A stretch of 64,000 bases of DNA from Deltaproteobacteria bacterium (GTDB taxonomy: Bacteria > Desulfobacterota > Desulfarculia > Adiutricales > Adiutricaceae). The DNA lies in NCBI GenBank assembly GCA_031279515.1, contig JAITII010000037.1:21818-85817 (forward strand), in the 5' to 3' direction. Of the stretch, positions 54,883 to 64,000 are shown piece after piece (positions within the stretch are counted from its first letter, which is position 1; each line of letters starts with the position of its first letter). The notes under the pieces were generated by a model, which had not been told where the DNA came from, searched no databases, and saw only the letters and a program-made list of their open reading frames with translations. The translations under genes and the position numbers were made by a program.

Positions 54883-56250
54883 TTACATGACTACTTCCAA
54901 ATCCTCATCTAAAACGTCTCTATCCATGCGGTCCATAATGGTGTCAGCTATGCGCTTAGCTAATATTAGGCCCCCTTGGTAGCCTAGCAAAGGCTCGTAG
55001 GCGTGTCCGTAGCGGTCCAAGACAGGAAAGCCAGCCCTCACAAAGGGAAGGTCCTCGGCCTTGGCTATCTGCTTACCATAGGAGGTGCCTATCAAGAGAT
55101 CTGACCCGTCATTTTTAATCCACTGGTGGAGCTCAAAGAGATCGCCGCTACTTTTTACCCTTCCCTCCCCTTCTAATCCGTAAGCGGCCAAGATCTCTTT
55201 GGCCTTTCTTTCAAAGAGTTCCCCTGGGGTTCCGGTTATAAGGTGGATGGGTTTCATGCCCAATTCCAGGGCCAAGGATAAAATGCCCAAAACCGTATCC
55301 GGATCCCCAAAGATAGAGCATCTCTTAGCATAGAAATAGGGGTTGGCATCCAACATTAGATCAATAAGTCTCCCCCGCTCCTCTTCCAGGACCTTGGGGA
55401 CTGGATTTCCAGAGATCCTGGAAAGCTCCATTAAAAACTTGTCAGTACCTTCCACCCCGAAAGGAAGGGGCAATACCTTGGTTTCCACACCGCATTTACT
55501 CTTTAAAACCAGGGCCGGTTCGGTGGAGGCAAAATCCCCCATGGCCAAGGCCTCTTTCACCCCGCCTAAGGCCCTTATCTCTTCTATAGTTGTGCCTCCC
55601 TTGGGAAACATCTCATAGACCCCAGTCATGGGGCTATCCATGACCCCGGTCTGGTCGGGAAGCATGATGAACTCTACGCCCATGAGCTCCAAAAGCCTTT
55701 TGTACTCTCTTAGATCCCCTGGATTTACAAAGCCCGGGAAAAAGCCCAGCTTCTCATTTTTAGGGGCATTTTTGTCCGCCAGGTACTTGATAAAACCAGC
55801 TACCATGTTGGCATAGCCATGGATATGGGAACCCACATAGCTGGGGGTGTTGCAGTGCACCACCAGCTTGTCATCGGGGATCTCCATCTCCAGGATATAG
55901 GAATTTAAATCATCTCCTATGGTCTCAGATAAGCAGGTGGTGTGGACCGCTATGATGTCGGGATCGTAGAGGTCAAAGATATTTTTAACCGAACTTCTTA
56001 AATTTGCACCGCCTCCAAAGACTGAGGCCCCTTCAGTAAAGGAGCTGGAGGAAGCTATGGCTGGCTCTTTAAAGTGGCGAGTTAAAAAAGTCCTGTGGTA
56101 AGAGACACAGCCCTGGCTGCCGTGGCTGTGGGGCATACACTTTTTGACCCCTAGGGCAGCATAGAGCGCACCCACGGGCTGACAGGTCTTTAAAGGGTTT
56201 ATCCTTAAGCCATCGCGCTTAATAAGTTCTTTGGGGGTTTGGTCAAGCAT
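54883..56250 (-). CDS. nifK: Mo nitrogenase MoFe protein beta subunit
   Basis: The 455-residue protein carries the beta-side P-cluster cysteines at 23 (KTCQPVGA), 48 (GSQGCVSYHR) and 106 (TTCLSETIGDD). It is shorter than the proteobacterial type (about 520) because the N-terminal extension is missing, as in clostridial/group III enzymes. FTEGASVFGGGANL and TPSYVGSHIHGYANM are well conserved. It overlaps nifD by 8 nt, with GAGGA as ribosome-binding site inside the nifD end. Confidence 0.97.
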   Translation of the reverse strand: MLDQTPKELIKRDGLRINPLKTCQPVGALYAALGVKKCMPHSHGSQGCVSYHRTFLTRHFKEPAIASSSSFTEGASVFGGGANLRSSVKNIFDLYDPDIIAVHTTCLSETIGDDLNSYILEMEIPDDKLVVHCNTPSYVGSHIHGYANMVAGFIKYLADKNAPKNEKLGFFPGFVNPGDLREYKRLLELMGVEFIMLPDQTGVMDSPMTGVYEMFPKGGTTIEEIRALGGVKEALAMGDFASTEPALVLKSKCGVETKVLPLPFGVEGTDKFLMELSRISGNPVPKVLEEERGRLIDLMLDANPYFYAKRCSIFGDPDTVLGILSLALELGMKPIHLITGTPGELFERKAKEILAAYGLEGEGRVKSSGDLFELHQWIKNDGSDLLIGTSYGKQIAKAEDLPFVRAGFPVLDRYGHAYEPLLGYQGGLILAKRIADTIMDRMDRDVLDEDLEVVM

Positions 56251-57847
56251 CGCTATCCTCGCGTAAAAGCCCGTCCTGGCTTAGCTTTTCATTTTTTTGG
56301 GCCCAGGGCGGGGACACCAGCTTCCAGGCCGGGGCATAAAGGCCCATGGTCAGATCCCTTCCGAAAATCAAAGAACCCTTAAAACCTGAGTAGGGGCCGC
56401 TATAGTCATAGGAGTGCAGCTGCCTTGAGAGCACCCCACCTTTCTGGATGACGTACTTGTCCTTGATGCCGGAAAAAAAGATGTCCGGTTTTAAAAGCTC
56501 TATGAAGGCCTCGGTCTCATAGTGGTTTAGATCGTCTACCACAAAGGTGCCGTCTGGCATGTCCGTAATAAGTCCCTCGTAGTTCTCAAGTCCTATCTTT
56601 TCTTTAAGCTCAGCTGCCCTTTCCGGACTTAAAAAAGCCCTGTAGCGCATGTCTTTACTCATAACAAGGTTTTCTATATTTTTGGAATCCGCGTCTTCTT
56701 TTAAATTGGGAATTACCCGCCTTCCCTCATAGTCGTCCCTATGGGCAAACTCGTAACCAGCTAAAACGGTAGTCACCCCGAAGTCCCGCAAGAGCTCCTG
56801 GTAGTGATGCGATCTGGAGCCTCCCACGAAGATAGCCGCCTTACGGCCCTCCAAACGGTTTTTAAAATAGGCAACATCTCCGGCTATGGCGGCCATTTCC
56901 TCTTCTATGACTTCTTCGGTGCGGTCCATGAGACTAGAGTCACCGAAAAAGGTAGCTATATTTCTTAAGGTGTCTGCCGTAGCCTTAAGGCCGATAAAGT
57001 TCACCTTTAGCCAGTTGGTACCAAAGGCATCGCGCATCATCTCAGCTACATAGTTAATGGACCTGTGGCATTGCACAAGATTTAAGTCCGCTTTATGGGA
57101 ACGGGCAATATCGGCCAATGCCCCGTCACCAGTAAAGATGGCCACCACCTTGTAGCCCACTTTCTTCAAGATCCTCTCCGTCTCCCAACCGTCGCCGCCT
57201 ATATTGTATTCCCCCAAGAGGTTAATCTTATACTTTCCCTCTACCTCCCTGTCATCGGTCCCTATTATCCTTTTCATAAGGCCGTTGTTGGCTATATGGT
57301 GCCCCGCGCTTTGGCTTACACCCTTGTAGCCTTCGCAGGAAAAGGCCACACAGGTTATATTAAATTCCTTTTCCGCCCAGGCCGCCACCGCATGGATGTC
57401 GTCACCAATAAGTCCCACAGGACAGGTGGAACAGATCATGATGCGCTTGGGATGAAAAATTTCATAGGCTTCTTGCAGGGCTTTCCTTAATTTCTTGTCA
57501 CCTCCAAAGACTATGTCAGGCTCCTGCATGTCGGTGGAAAAACAGTATTGCACAAAGTTTTCCCCGTTTTCGTCGGGGCGTGCCTTATTGCGCCTGGTAC
57601 CCCATGAGTAAAAGCCGCAGCCAATGGGGCCGTGGGTCAAGACCAAGGTATCTTTCAAGGGACCTAAAACCACGCCCTTGCAACCTGCGTAGCAGCAGCC
57701 ACGGTTCGTCATGATGCCCGGTATTGCCCGGGTATTGGCAGCTATCTCCTGGGCTTTAGAGCTATCTACTTCCAGGATATGATCCTTGCGGCTCTTGAAG
57801 ACCTTGGCCTTGTATTTTGAGAGTATCTCTGTTTTTACCTCTACCAT
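56243..57847 (-). CDS. nifD: Mo nitrogenase MoFe protein alpha subunit
   Basis: The 534-residue subunit holds FeMo-cofactor. P-cluster cysteines are at 51 (RGC), 77 (HGPIGC) and 142 (STCPVG). The cofactor ligands are Cys260 (LVQCHRS) and His478 (LHSYDYSGPY). Gln179 and His183 of GVSQSAGHHIAN match Azotobacter Gln191 and His195, so it is a Mo-type catalytic subunit and not a VnfD/AnfD or NifE. An insert around residues 395-430 before the C-terminal lobe is a hallmark of the clostridial/group III form. GGAGGTG precedes the ATG. It starts 1 nt after nifI2. Confidence 0.97.
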   Translation of the reverse strand: MVEVKTEILSKYKAKVFKSRKDHILEVDSSKAQEIAANTRAIPGIMTNRGCCYAGCKGVVLGPLKDTLVLTHGPIGCGFYSWGTRRNKARPDENGENFVQYCFSTDMQEPDIVFGGDKKLRKALQEAYEIFHPKRIMICSTCPVGLIGDDIHAVAAWAEKEFNITCVAFSCEGYKGVSQSAGHHIANNGLMKRIIGTDDREVEGKYKINLLGEYNIGGDGWETERILKKVGYKVVAIFTGDGALADIARSHKADLNLVQCHRSINYVAEMMRDAFGTNWLKVNFIGLKATADTLRNIATFFGDSSLMDRTEEVIEEEMAAIAGDVAYFKNRLEGRKAAIFVGGSRSHHYQELLRDFGVTTVLAGYEFAHRDDYEGRRVIPNLKEDADSKNIENLVMSKDMRYRAFLSPERAAELKEKIGLENYEGLITDMPDGTFVVDDLNHYETEAFIELLKPDIFFSGIKDKYVIQKGGVLSRQLHSYDYSGPYSGFKGSLIFGRDLTMGLYAPAWKLVSPPWAQKNEKLSQDGLLREDSDA

Positions 57848-57848
57848 C

Positions 57849-58226
57849 TCACACCTCCATGGGAGAGCCTAAGCGAACGCTAAAGGAATCCTTAACTGGC
57901 AAAACAAAAATCCTGCCGTCGCCCGGGTGGCCCGAGGAGTTAACTGCGATTAACACATCTATGGCATCCTGTACCCTTTCATCCGCCACTACTATAGTAA
58001 AAAGGCGCTTGGGTATGAGCCTTGCTGCCTCGGTCAAGGATTCGCCGGCAGCTGTTAGAGGCAATTCCCCGCTTTCCATGATTAGCTTTAAGACCCCCGG
58101 GTCCATGAGCTTTTTGCCGCGTCCCAAACATGGGACGCAGGTAAAGCCAGGAAAACCAGCCGCAGCTAAGGCGTTTTTAGTCTGCCCCACCTTAGTGGAG
58201 CGCACTATGACCATGAGCTCCTTCAT
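57849..58226 (-). CDS. nifI2: Nitrogenase PII-type regulator NifI2
   Basis: The 125-residue GlnB-like protein has an enlarged T-loop (GRGKKLMDPGVLKLIMESGE region) and the C-terminal GHPGDGRIFVLPV nucleotide-binding segment. With NifI1 it forms a hetero-oligomer that binds dinitrogenase and blocks activity when ammonium is available, reversed by 2-oxoglutarate (known from methanogens). It shares one base with the end of nifI1 and lies directly before nifD, the standard nifH-I1-I2-D order. Confidence 0.95.
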   Translation of the reverse strand: MKELMVIVRSTKVGQTKNALAAAGFPGFTCVPCLGRGKKLMDPGVLKLIMESGELPLTAAGESLTEAARLIPKRLFTIVVADERVQDAIDVLIAVNSSGHPGDGRIFVLPVKDSFSVRLGSPMEV

Positions 58227-58549
58227 TAGAGGCCTTCCTTTCCCGTGCTTATGGTCCAGGCTTTTTCCACCGGCAATGCGAAGATCCTCCCGTCCCCGAA
58301 ATGGCCCTCGCCGGTTCTGGCGGTGCGCATGATAACCCCCACTATGTCATCGCAATCCTCGTCATTGGCAACAATTAAAAGCATCTGTTTAGGAAGCTCG
58401 TCATAGTGGACATCGTTTAAGACAATACCCTTTTGCTTGCCTCGGCCGTAGACATCCACCTTGGTGACCGCCGGATATCCGGCGCTCAAAAGCTCTGTGA
58501 TAACAGCCGTGGCCTTTTCGGGCCGTATAATGGCTTTAATAAGTTGCAT
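58226..58549 (-). CDS. nifI1: Nitrogenase PII-type regulator NifI1
   Basis: The 107-residue GlnB-family protein has LIKAIIRPEKATAVITELLS at the N-terminus and the T-loop GRGKQKGIVLNDVHYDELPK. GHFGDGRIFALPVEKA is the PII signature. It acts with NifI2 in ammonium switch-off. It starts 10 nt after nifH. No draT/draG genes are visible, so NifI is the likely post-translational switch here. Confidence 0.95.
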   Translation of the reverse strand: MQLIKAIIRPEKATAVITELLSAGYPAVTKVDVYGRGKQKGIVLNDVHYDELPKQMLLIVANDEDCDDIVGVIMRTARTGEGHFGDGRIFALPVEKAWTISTGKEGL

Positions 58550-58559
58550 CTTCGCCTTC

Positions 58560-59822
<1,263 letters not shown>

Positions 59823-59837
<15 letters not shown>

Positions 59838-59880
59838 ATGACGAAAAGCTCAGAAGGAGAGGATCCTTATCAAGAAAAGG
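59823..59880 (+). repeat. 31-bp tandem duplication with ribosome-binding sequence
   Basis: AAGGAGAGGAT followed by CTTAT and GAAAAG occurs from 59823 and again from 59854 with a few mismatches. The first copy positions a perfect ribosome-binding site ahead of a 15-residue frame. Confidence 0.7.
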
Positions 59881-59885
59881 ATTAA
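59838..59885 (+). CDS. Possible 15-residue leader peptide
   Basis: ATG at 59838 has AAGGAGAGG 7 nt upstream and encodes MTKSSEGEDPYQEKD before TAA. It lies 120 nt ahead of the TPR-CHAT gene in the same direction. The strong ribosome-binding site is notable, but such a short frame could be chance. Confidence 0.25.
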   Translation: MTKSSEGEDPYQEKD

Positions 59886-60005
59886 ACTAATAGAAAGTAA
59901 GAGTAGAAAGGGCGATAGGTAAAAAGCTATGTGCTATCATGGCAGTATCCAAGATGAAACAGAAAAAAATTATTAATGCATACCCTAGGAGCAAAATAGA
60001 GGCAC

Positions 60006-63000
60006 ATGCGTAAACCATATTACATCCTAAACATAACCTTAAAAATTGCGGTTCTAACAACGGCTCTGTTGGTCTTCCCCCTTGCCGCCTTAGCTCAATT
60101 CCAGAATATAGAAGAATTAGAAGCAAGACTTGATACAGAGTCAGCTACCCTTGGACCATTAGCTCCAGCTACTATTCAAACAAAAAGAGAATTAGCCCAA
60201 AGCTATCTGGACTATTACCGTTTTAGTGATGCCTACCAATTATATGAAGATTTACTTTCTACCATAAGGGATGGTTTTGGACCAGAACACCTGGAAACCC
60301 TGATAACCAGGCGTGATATGGCAGCTTATTTTTATTATTCTGGTGATTTTTTAAAAGCTTTAGATACTCTATCTAATGTTCTTTTAGACCAAAAAAGATT
60401 ACTGGGCGCAGAGCATCCAGAAACTTTGATAACTTCAAGTAGGTTAGCCGAAGTTTATAATGACCAGGGTGACTACAATAAAGCCCTGGAACTATTTATT
60501 TCAACATTAAAATTACAAGAACAAATTCTTGGTACTGAAAATAAAGAGACATTAAGGACAAAAAATGGCTTAGCCTTTACTTACTACCTTTTTGGAGACT
60601 ATACACAAGCCTTGAATATCGCAAGTGAAGTTCTGGAAGTACAAGAAATATTACTAGGATATGACCATCCAGACGTGCTTCGCACAAAAAATTATCTTGC
60701 TGTTTTTTATAATAACCTTGGAGAATACGCCAAAGCTTTAGGTATTGTAGAAGAAATTCTACCTATCCAAATAGCAACCCTCGGAAACATTCACAAAGAT
60801 ACAATTGACACCAAAAGTAATCTTGCCAATATAATTCTTAATTTTGGTGAATACGAAAATGCACTAGCCATTTTACAGGAAATCCAGCAATTAGAAGAAC
60901 AAGTATTAGGGCCAGAGCATATTATCACGCTCATTACCAAGACAAATATGGCTATTACCTACACCTCACTCGGAAAATACAGAGAGGCGCTAGCTATTTC
61001 CCTAGAACTCATGAAACCAATTGAGCGAATCCTGGGCCCAGAGCATCAAATTACACTCTTGGCCAAGCACAATATGGGGCATATCTACACAGTACTTGGA
61101 AACTACAACGAGGCGATAGCTATTTATCAAGAAATCTTGGAAACTCTAGAGAAAGTATTAGGCCCTGAGCATCCTAATGTACTCATGGTCAAACACAATA
61201 TGGCTTTTTCTCTCAGTGAACTTGGAAACTACAACGAAGCTTTAGCTATTTATCATGCAATATTGGAAATTCAAGAGAAAGTCTTAGGTCTAGAACATCC
61301 TGATGTACTAACTACCAAAAACAATGTGGCTCTTACCTACAGCGCACTCGGAAATTACAGAGAGGCATTAGCTCTTTATCTAGAAGTCTTGGAAGTTAAA
61401 AAGAGAATTCTTGGCCTTGAGCATCCTGACACGCTCACGACCATGAATAATGTTGCTCAAATCTACAGTGATCTCGGAAACTATAGTAAGGCTCTAGCTT
61501 TGCATCAGGAAGTCTTGGAAGCTAGTGAGAGAGTTCTTGGCCCAGAGCATCCTGCTACGCTCAAGAGTATGAACAATGTGGCTTATATTTACAGTGCCCT
61601 CGGAGACTTTCACGAGGCCTTAGCTATTTATCAAAATGTCTTGGAAGCTAGAGAGAGACTCCTGGGCTCAGAGCATCCTGATACGCTCATGTCAATCAAT
61701 AATGTAGCTTCTATTTATAGAGACCTTGGAAACTATAGCAAGGCGTTAGCAATGCATCAGGAAGTCTTGGAAGTTCAAAGGAGAGTCCTGGGCCCTGAGC
61801 ATCCTGATACGCTCACGACTATGAACAATATGGCTACGAATTACAGTGACCTCGGAAACTATAGCAAGGCGCTAGCACTGCATCAGGAAGTCTTGGAAGT
61901 TAGTGAGAGACTCCTGGGCCCTGAGCATCCTAATACGCTCGGGAGCATGAATAATGTGGCTTCTACCTACAGTGCTCTCGGAAACTTTCGCGAGGCGTTA
62001 GCTATTTATCAAGAAATCTTGGAAGCAACTGAGAGAGTACTTGGCCCAGAGCATCCTGATACGCTCAGGACCAAGAACAATGTGGCTTCTATTTACAGTG
62101 CCCTCGGAAACTATAACAAGGCGCTAGCACTGCATCAGGAAGTCTTAGAAGCTAGAGAGAGGATCCTTGGCCCTATGCATCCTGATACGCTAACAACCAA
62201 GAGCAATTTGGCTTCTACCTATAGTGACCTCGGAAACCTTCGCGAGGCATTAGCTATTTATCAAGAAGTCATGGAAGCTAGTGAGAGAGTTCTTGGCCCA
62301 GAGCATCCTGATACGCTTACAACCAAGAACAATGTGGCTTCTACCTACAGTGACCTCGGAAACTTTCACGAGGCATTAGCTATTCATCAAGAAGTCTTGG
62401 AAGCTAGGGAGAGAGTCCTTGGCCCAGAGCATCCTGATACGCTGATAGCCATGAATAATGTGGCTTCTATTTACAGTGACCTTGGAAACTTTCGCAAGGC
62501 GTTAGCTATTTATCAAGAAGTCTTGGAAGCTAGGGAGAGAATCCTTGGCCCTATGCATCCTGATACACTTACAAGCAAGAACAATGTGGCTTCAATCTAC
62601 AGTGACCTCGGAAACATTCACGAGGCGTTAGCTATTTTGCTTGAAGTCTTGGAAGCTCAAGAAAAAACCCTTGGACCTGAACATCCTCACGCGCTTATGA
62701 CTATGAATAATGTGGCTTATATTTACAGTGACCTCGGAAACTTTAGCGAGGCTTTAGCACTGCATCAAGAAGTCTTGGAAGCTAGTGATAGATTACTTGG
62801 CCCTGAGCATCCCGATACGCTCACGGCCATGAATAATGGGGCTTCTATTTACAGAGATCTAGGAAACTTTCGCGAGGCGTTAGCTATTTGTCAAGAGATC
62901 TTGGAAGCTAGAGAGAAATTTCTTGGCCCTGAGCATCCTGATACGCTCATGGCCATGAATAATGTGGCTACTATCTACAGTGACCTCGGAAACAATAGCG

Positions 63001-64000
63001 AGGCGTTAGCTATTTATCAAAAAGTCTTGGAAGCAGAAGAAAGAGTACTGGGGTCAGATCATCCATCAACTGCTTTGACAACATTTAATCTCGGAATTAC
63101 TTATTATCTAAACGGCAAGCTGGATTTAGCTATTTTCTTTGTCAAAAGATCAATAGCTTTTACGCAGCTCAGCAGAATTTCTATAATGACAATTGAAGAT
63201 TACCTTCAAGAAACTTATCTAGAAACAGTTGAAGACAGATATCATTTTTTAGTAAAGCTTTTGTTAGAAGCCGGACGCCCGGAAGAAGCTCTATCAGTTC
63301 TATCTCTTCTTAAATTGGACGAAATGTCCGATCCGACTTTGGATCATTCTTTCGATTTTACTGCAGCTGCTAGAGCTATTTTAATGGAAAATACTCCAGA
63401 AGAGCAGGCGCTGATTCAATACTTTGAAGCTTCTGAAACCTTGTCTACTTTGAGAAAAGAGTGGAGTAATCTAGAAAGAAAAAAGCAAAACTACGGATTA
63501 AGTCCTGAAGAAACTACTCGCCTTGCGAAACTGGATGCGGAAATTTTAGCTGCCACCGAGGCATTCTTGGATTTTTGCAATGCCCTTCCAGAGATTTTAG
63601 CTGCAGCAAGTGATATAGATAAAACTCAAAAGGTCGAAAATCTCGAATCTTTAAAAAAAACTTTGCGCACCTTAGGAGATGGCACTGTTCTTATTTACGC
63701 CTTGGCTGGTCCAGACACTCTCTATCTTTTCCTCACAACCCCTGAAGAGTTATTAGTGAAAGAATCACTTATTTCTAGAAAAGCCTTGGAAGAAAAGATA
63801 AAAATCTTTTATTATCTTTTAAATAACCCGTCCTTAGATCCTAGAAAGACTGGAAAAGAGCTCTATGATTTAATTGTAGAACCTTTTGCTGCTGAGCTTA
63901 TTGAAGCAAAGGCTACGACCATCATGTTCTACCTAGATGGCCCTATGCGTTACATCCCTATGGGAGCTCTTTATGACGGGGAAAAATTCCTAGTAGAATC
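60006..64000 (+). CDS. Exported giant TPR-CHAT protein, 3' end beyond the right edge
   Basis: The open frame gives 1331 codons to the window end with no stop. Residues 1-31 (MRKPYYILNITLKIAVLTTA..., ending ALAQ) are a signal peptide. About 24 tetratricopeptide units of 42 residues of the kinesin-light-chain/TPR_10-12 type follow. The consensus is LGPEHPDTL-TT-NNVASIYSDLGNF-EALAIYQEVLEA-ER, with 126-bp DNA periodicity. Units 10-23 are nearly identical while the first six and the last are diverged. After a helical linker, VLIYALAGPDTLYLF begins the CHAT domain, and YLDGPMRYIPMGAL is its typical central strand. The caspase-type His and Cys would lie beyond the edge. CHAT proteins are cysteine peptidases or adaptors; the substrate is unknown. 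GAGG precedes the ATG. Confidence 0.92.
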   Translation, partial: MRKPYYILNITLKIAVLTTALLVFPLAALAQFQNIEELEARLDTESATLGPLAPATIQTKRELAQSYLDYYRFSDAYQLYEDLLSTIRDGFGPEHLETLITRRDMAAYFYYSGDFLKALDTLSNVLLDQKRLLGAEHPETLITSSRLAEVYNDQGDYNKALELFISTLKLQEQILGTENKETLRTKNGLAFTYYLFGDYTQALNIASEVLEVQEILLGYDHPDVLRTKNYLAVFYNNLGEYAKALGIVEEILPIQIATLGNIHKDTIDTKSNLANIILNFGEYENALAILQEIQQLEEQVLGPEHIITLITKTNMAITYTSLGKYREALAISLELMKPIERILGPEHQITLLAKHNMGHIYTVLGNYNEAIAIYQEILETLEKVLGPEHPNVLMVKHNMAFSLSELGNYNEALAIYHAILEIQEKVLGLEHPDVLTTKNNVALTYSALGNYREALALYLEVLEVKKRILGLEHPDTLTTMNNVAQIYSDLGNYSKALALHQEVLEASERVLGPEHPATLKSMNNVAYIYSALGDFHEALAIYQNVLEARERLLGSEHPDTLMSINNVASIYRDLGNYSKALAMHQEVLEVQRRVLGPEHPDTLTTMNNMATNYSDLGNYSKALALHQEVLEVSERLLGPEHPNTLGSMNNVASTYSALGNFREALAIYQEILEATERVLGPEHPDTLRTKNNVASIYSALGNYNKALALHQEVLEARERILGPMHPDTLTTKSNLASTYSDLGNLREALAIYQEVMEASERVLGPEHPDTLTTKNNVASTYSDLGNFHEALAIHQEVLEARERVLGPEHPDTLIAMNNVASIYSDLGNFRKALAIYQEVLEARERILGPMHPDTLTSKNNVASIYSDLGNIHEALAILLEVLEAQEKTLGPEHPHALMTMNNVAYIYSDLGNFSEALALHQEVLEASDRLLGPEHPDTLTAMNNGASIYRDLGNFREALAICQEILEAREKFLGPEHPDTLMAMNNVATIYSDLGNNSEALAIYQKVLEAEERVLGSDHPSTALTTFNLGITYYLNGKLDLAIFFVKRSIAFTQLSRISIMTIEDYLQETYLETVEDRYHFLVKLLLEAGRPEEALSVLSLLKLDEMSDPTLDHSFDFTAAARAILMENTPEEQALIQYFEASETLSTLRKEWSNLERKKQNYGLSPEETTRLAKLDAEILAATEAFLDFCNALPEILAAASDIDKTQKVENLESLKKTLRTLGDGTVLIYALAGPDTLYLFLTTPEELLVKESLISRKALEEKIKIFYYLLNNPSLDPRKTGKELYDLIVEPFAAELIEAKATTIMFYLDGPMRYIPMGALYDGEKFLVE
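61290..63060 (+). repeat. 126-bp near-identical coding repeats
   Basis: Within the TPR-CHAT gene the string GAGCATCCTGATACGCTCA and relatives recurs every 126 bp (for example near 61417, 61543, 61669, 61795). The high identity at synonymous positions shows recent unit duplication or gene conversion. Repeat number may vary between strains or be miscounted in short-read assemblies. Confidence 0.9.

Noticed and set aside
48139..57847. Alternative (V or Fe-only) nitrogenase suggested by the AnfO-like gene
   Set aside because: No delta subunit gene is present, and NifD has the Mo-type Gln/His residues and FeMoco ligands.
61290..63060. CRISPR-like periodic repeat
   Set aside because: The 126-bp period is in frame and encodes TPR units, with no short repeats separated by unique spacers.

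Overview
The window reads like a chromosome segment of a Gram-negative, Desulfobacterota/Deltaproteobacteria-type bacterium. The evidence is Kdo/heptose LPS genes (waaF, lpxK, waaA), a type IV pilus alignment cluster (pilMNO, two pilP-like genes, pilQ), CheZ and flagellar FliJ/MotE proteins, DUF3786, an archaeal-type phosphoglycerate mutase, and an LpoA-like lipoprotein. Moderately GC-rich genes are separated by many long AT-rich spacers (0.3-1.7 kb). This low coding density suggests ongoing gene decay, as in host-associated or streamlining lineages. A gut or protist symbiont of the Adiutrix kind is possible, but that is only an inference. No rRNA or complete mobile element is present.

Layout: 1-2759 holds the 5' part of a large unrecognised minus-strand gene that runs off the left edge, followed by 1.7 kb of spacer. 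4.4-8.7 kb holds apgM, a YbgC-type thioesterase, a SprT-like/DUF2786 protein and a small conserved-looking protein. 9.0-17.8 kb carries thrS-infC on the plus strand and rpmI-rplT-pheS plus waaA-lpxK-waaF and fmdB on the minus strand. One inversion between infC and rpmI would restore the usual thrS-infC-rpmI-rplT-pheS order. 18.4-25.3 kb has tRNA-Val and the pil cluster. 25.4-39.3 kb is mixed housekeeping: an XRE regulator, an SCP2-like protein, a LivK-like binding protein, DUF3786, fliJ-motE, enolase, an LpoA-like lipoprotein and a long CheZ. 39.3-43.2 kb is gene-poor, with tRNA-Gly, a GC-rich structured segment and one orphan gene. 43.2-47.2 kb is a lactate uptake/oxidation/racemisation operon (SSS symporter, Ldh2-type dehydrogenase, LarA).

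47.2-59.4 kb is a minus-strand nitrogen-fixation cluster: nifH-nifI1-nifI2-nifD-nifK-nifE-nifN/B fusion-nifV(omega)-nifV(alpha)-anfO-like-MORN-like gene. It encodes both nitrogenase components, scaffold and cofactor synthesis (NifE, NifN-NifB-NifX-like fusion), split homocitrate synthase, and the NifI1/NifI2 PII pair expected to switch activity off on ammonium. The NifN-B fusion and split NifV match the Clostridium pasteurianum arrangement. The last two cistrons, an AnfO-like protein and a MORN-like repeat protein, are the least understood members.

From 60.0 kb to the right edge runs an exported giant protein with about 24 TPR units of 42 residues (126 bp each, near-identical in the middle) followed by the start of a CHAT (caspase-like) domain. 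This is the most unusual single gene in the window. It and the first gene are both truncated by the window ends.
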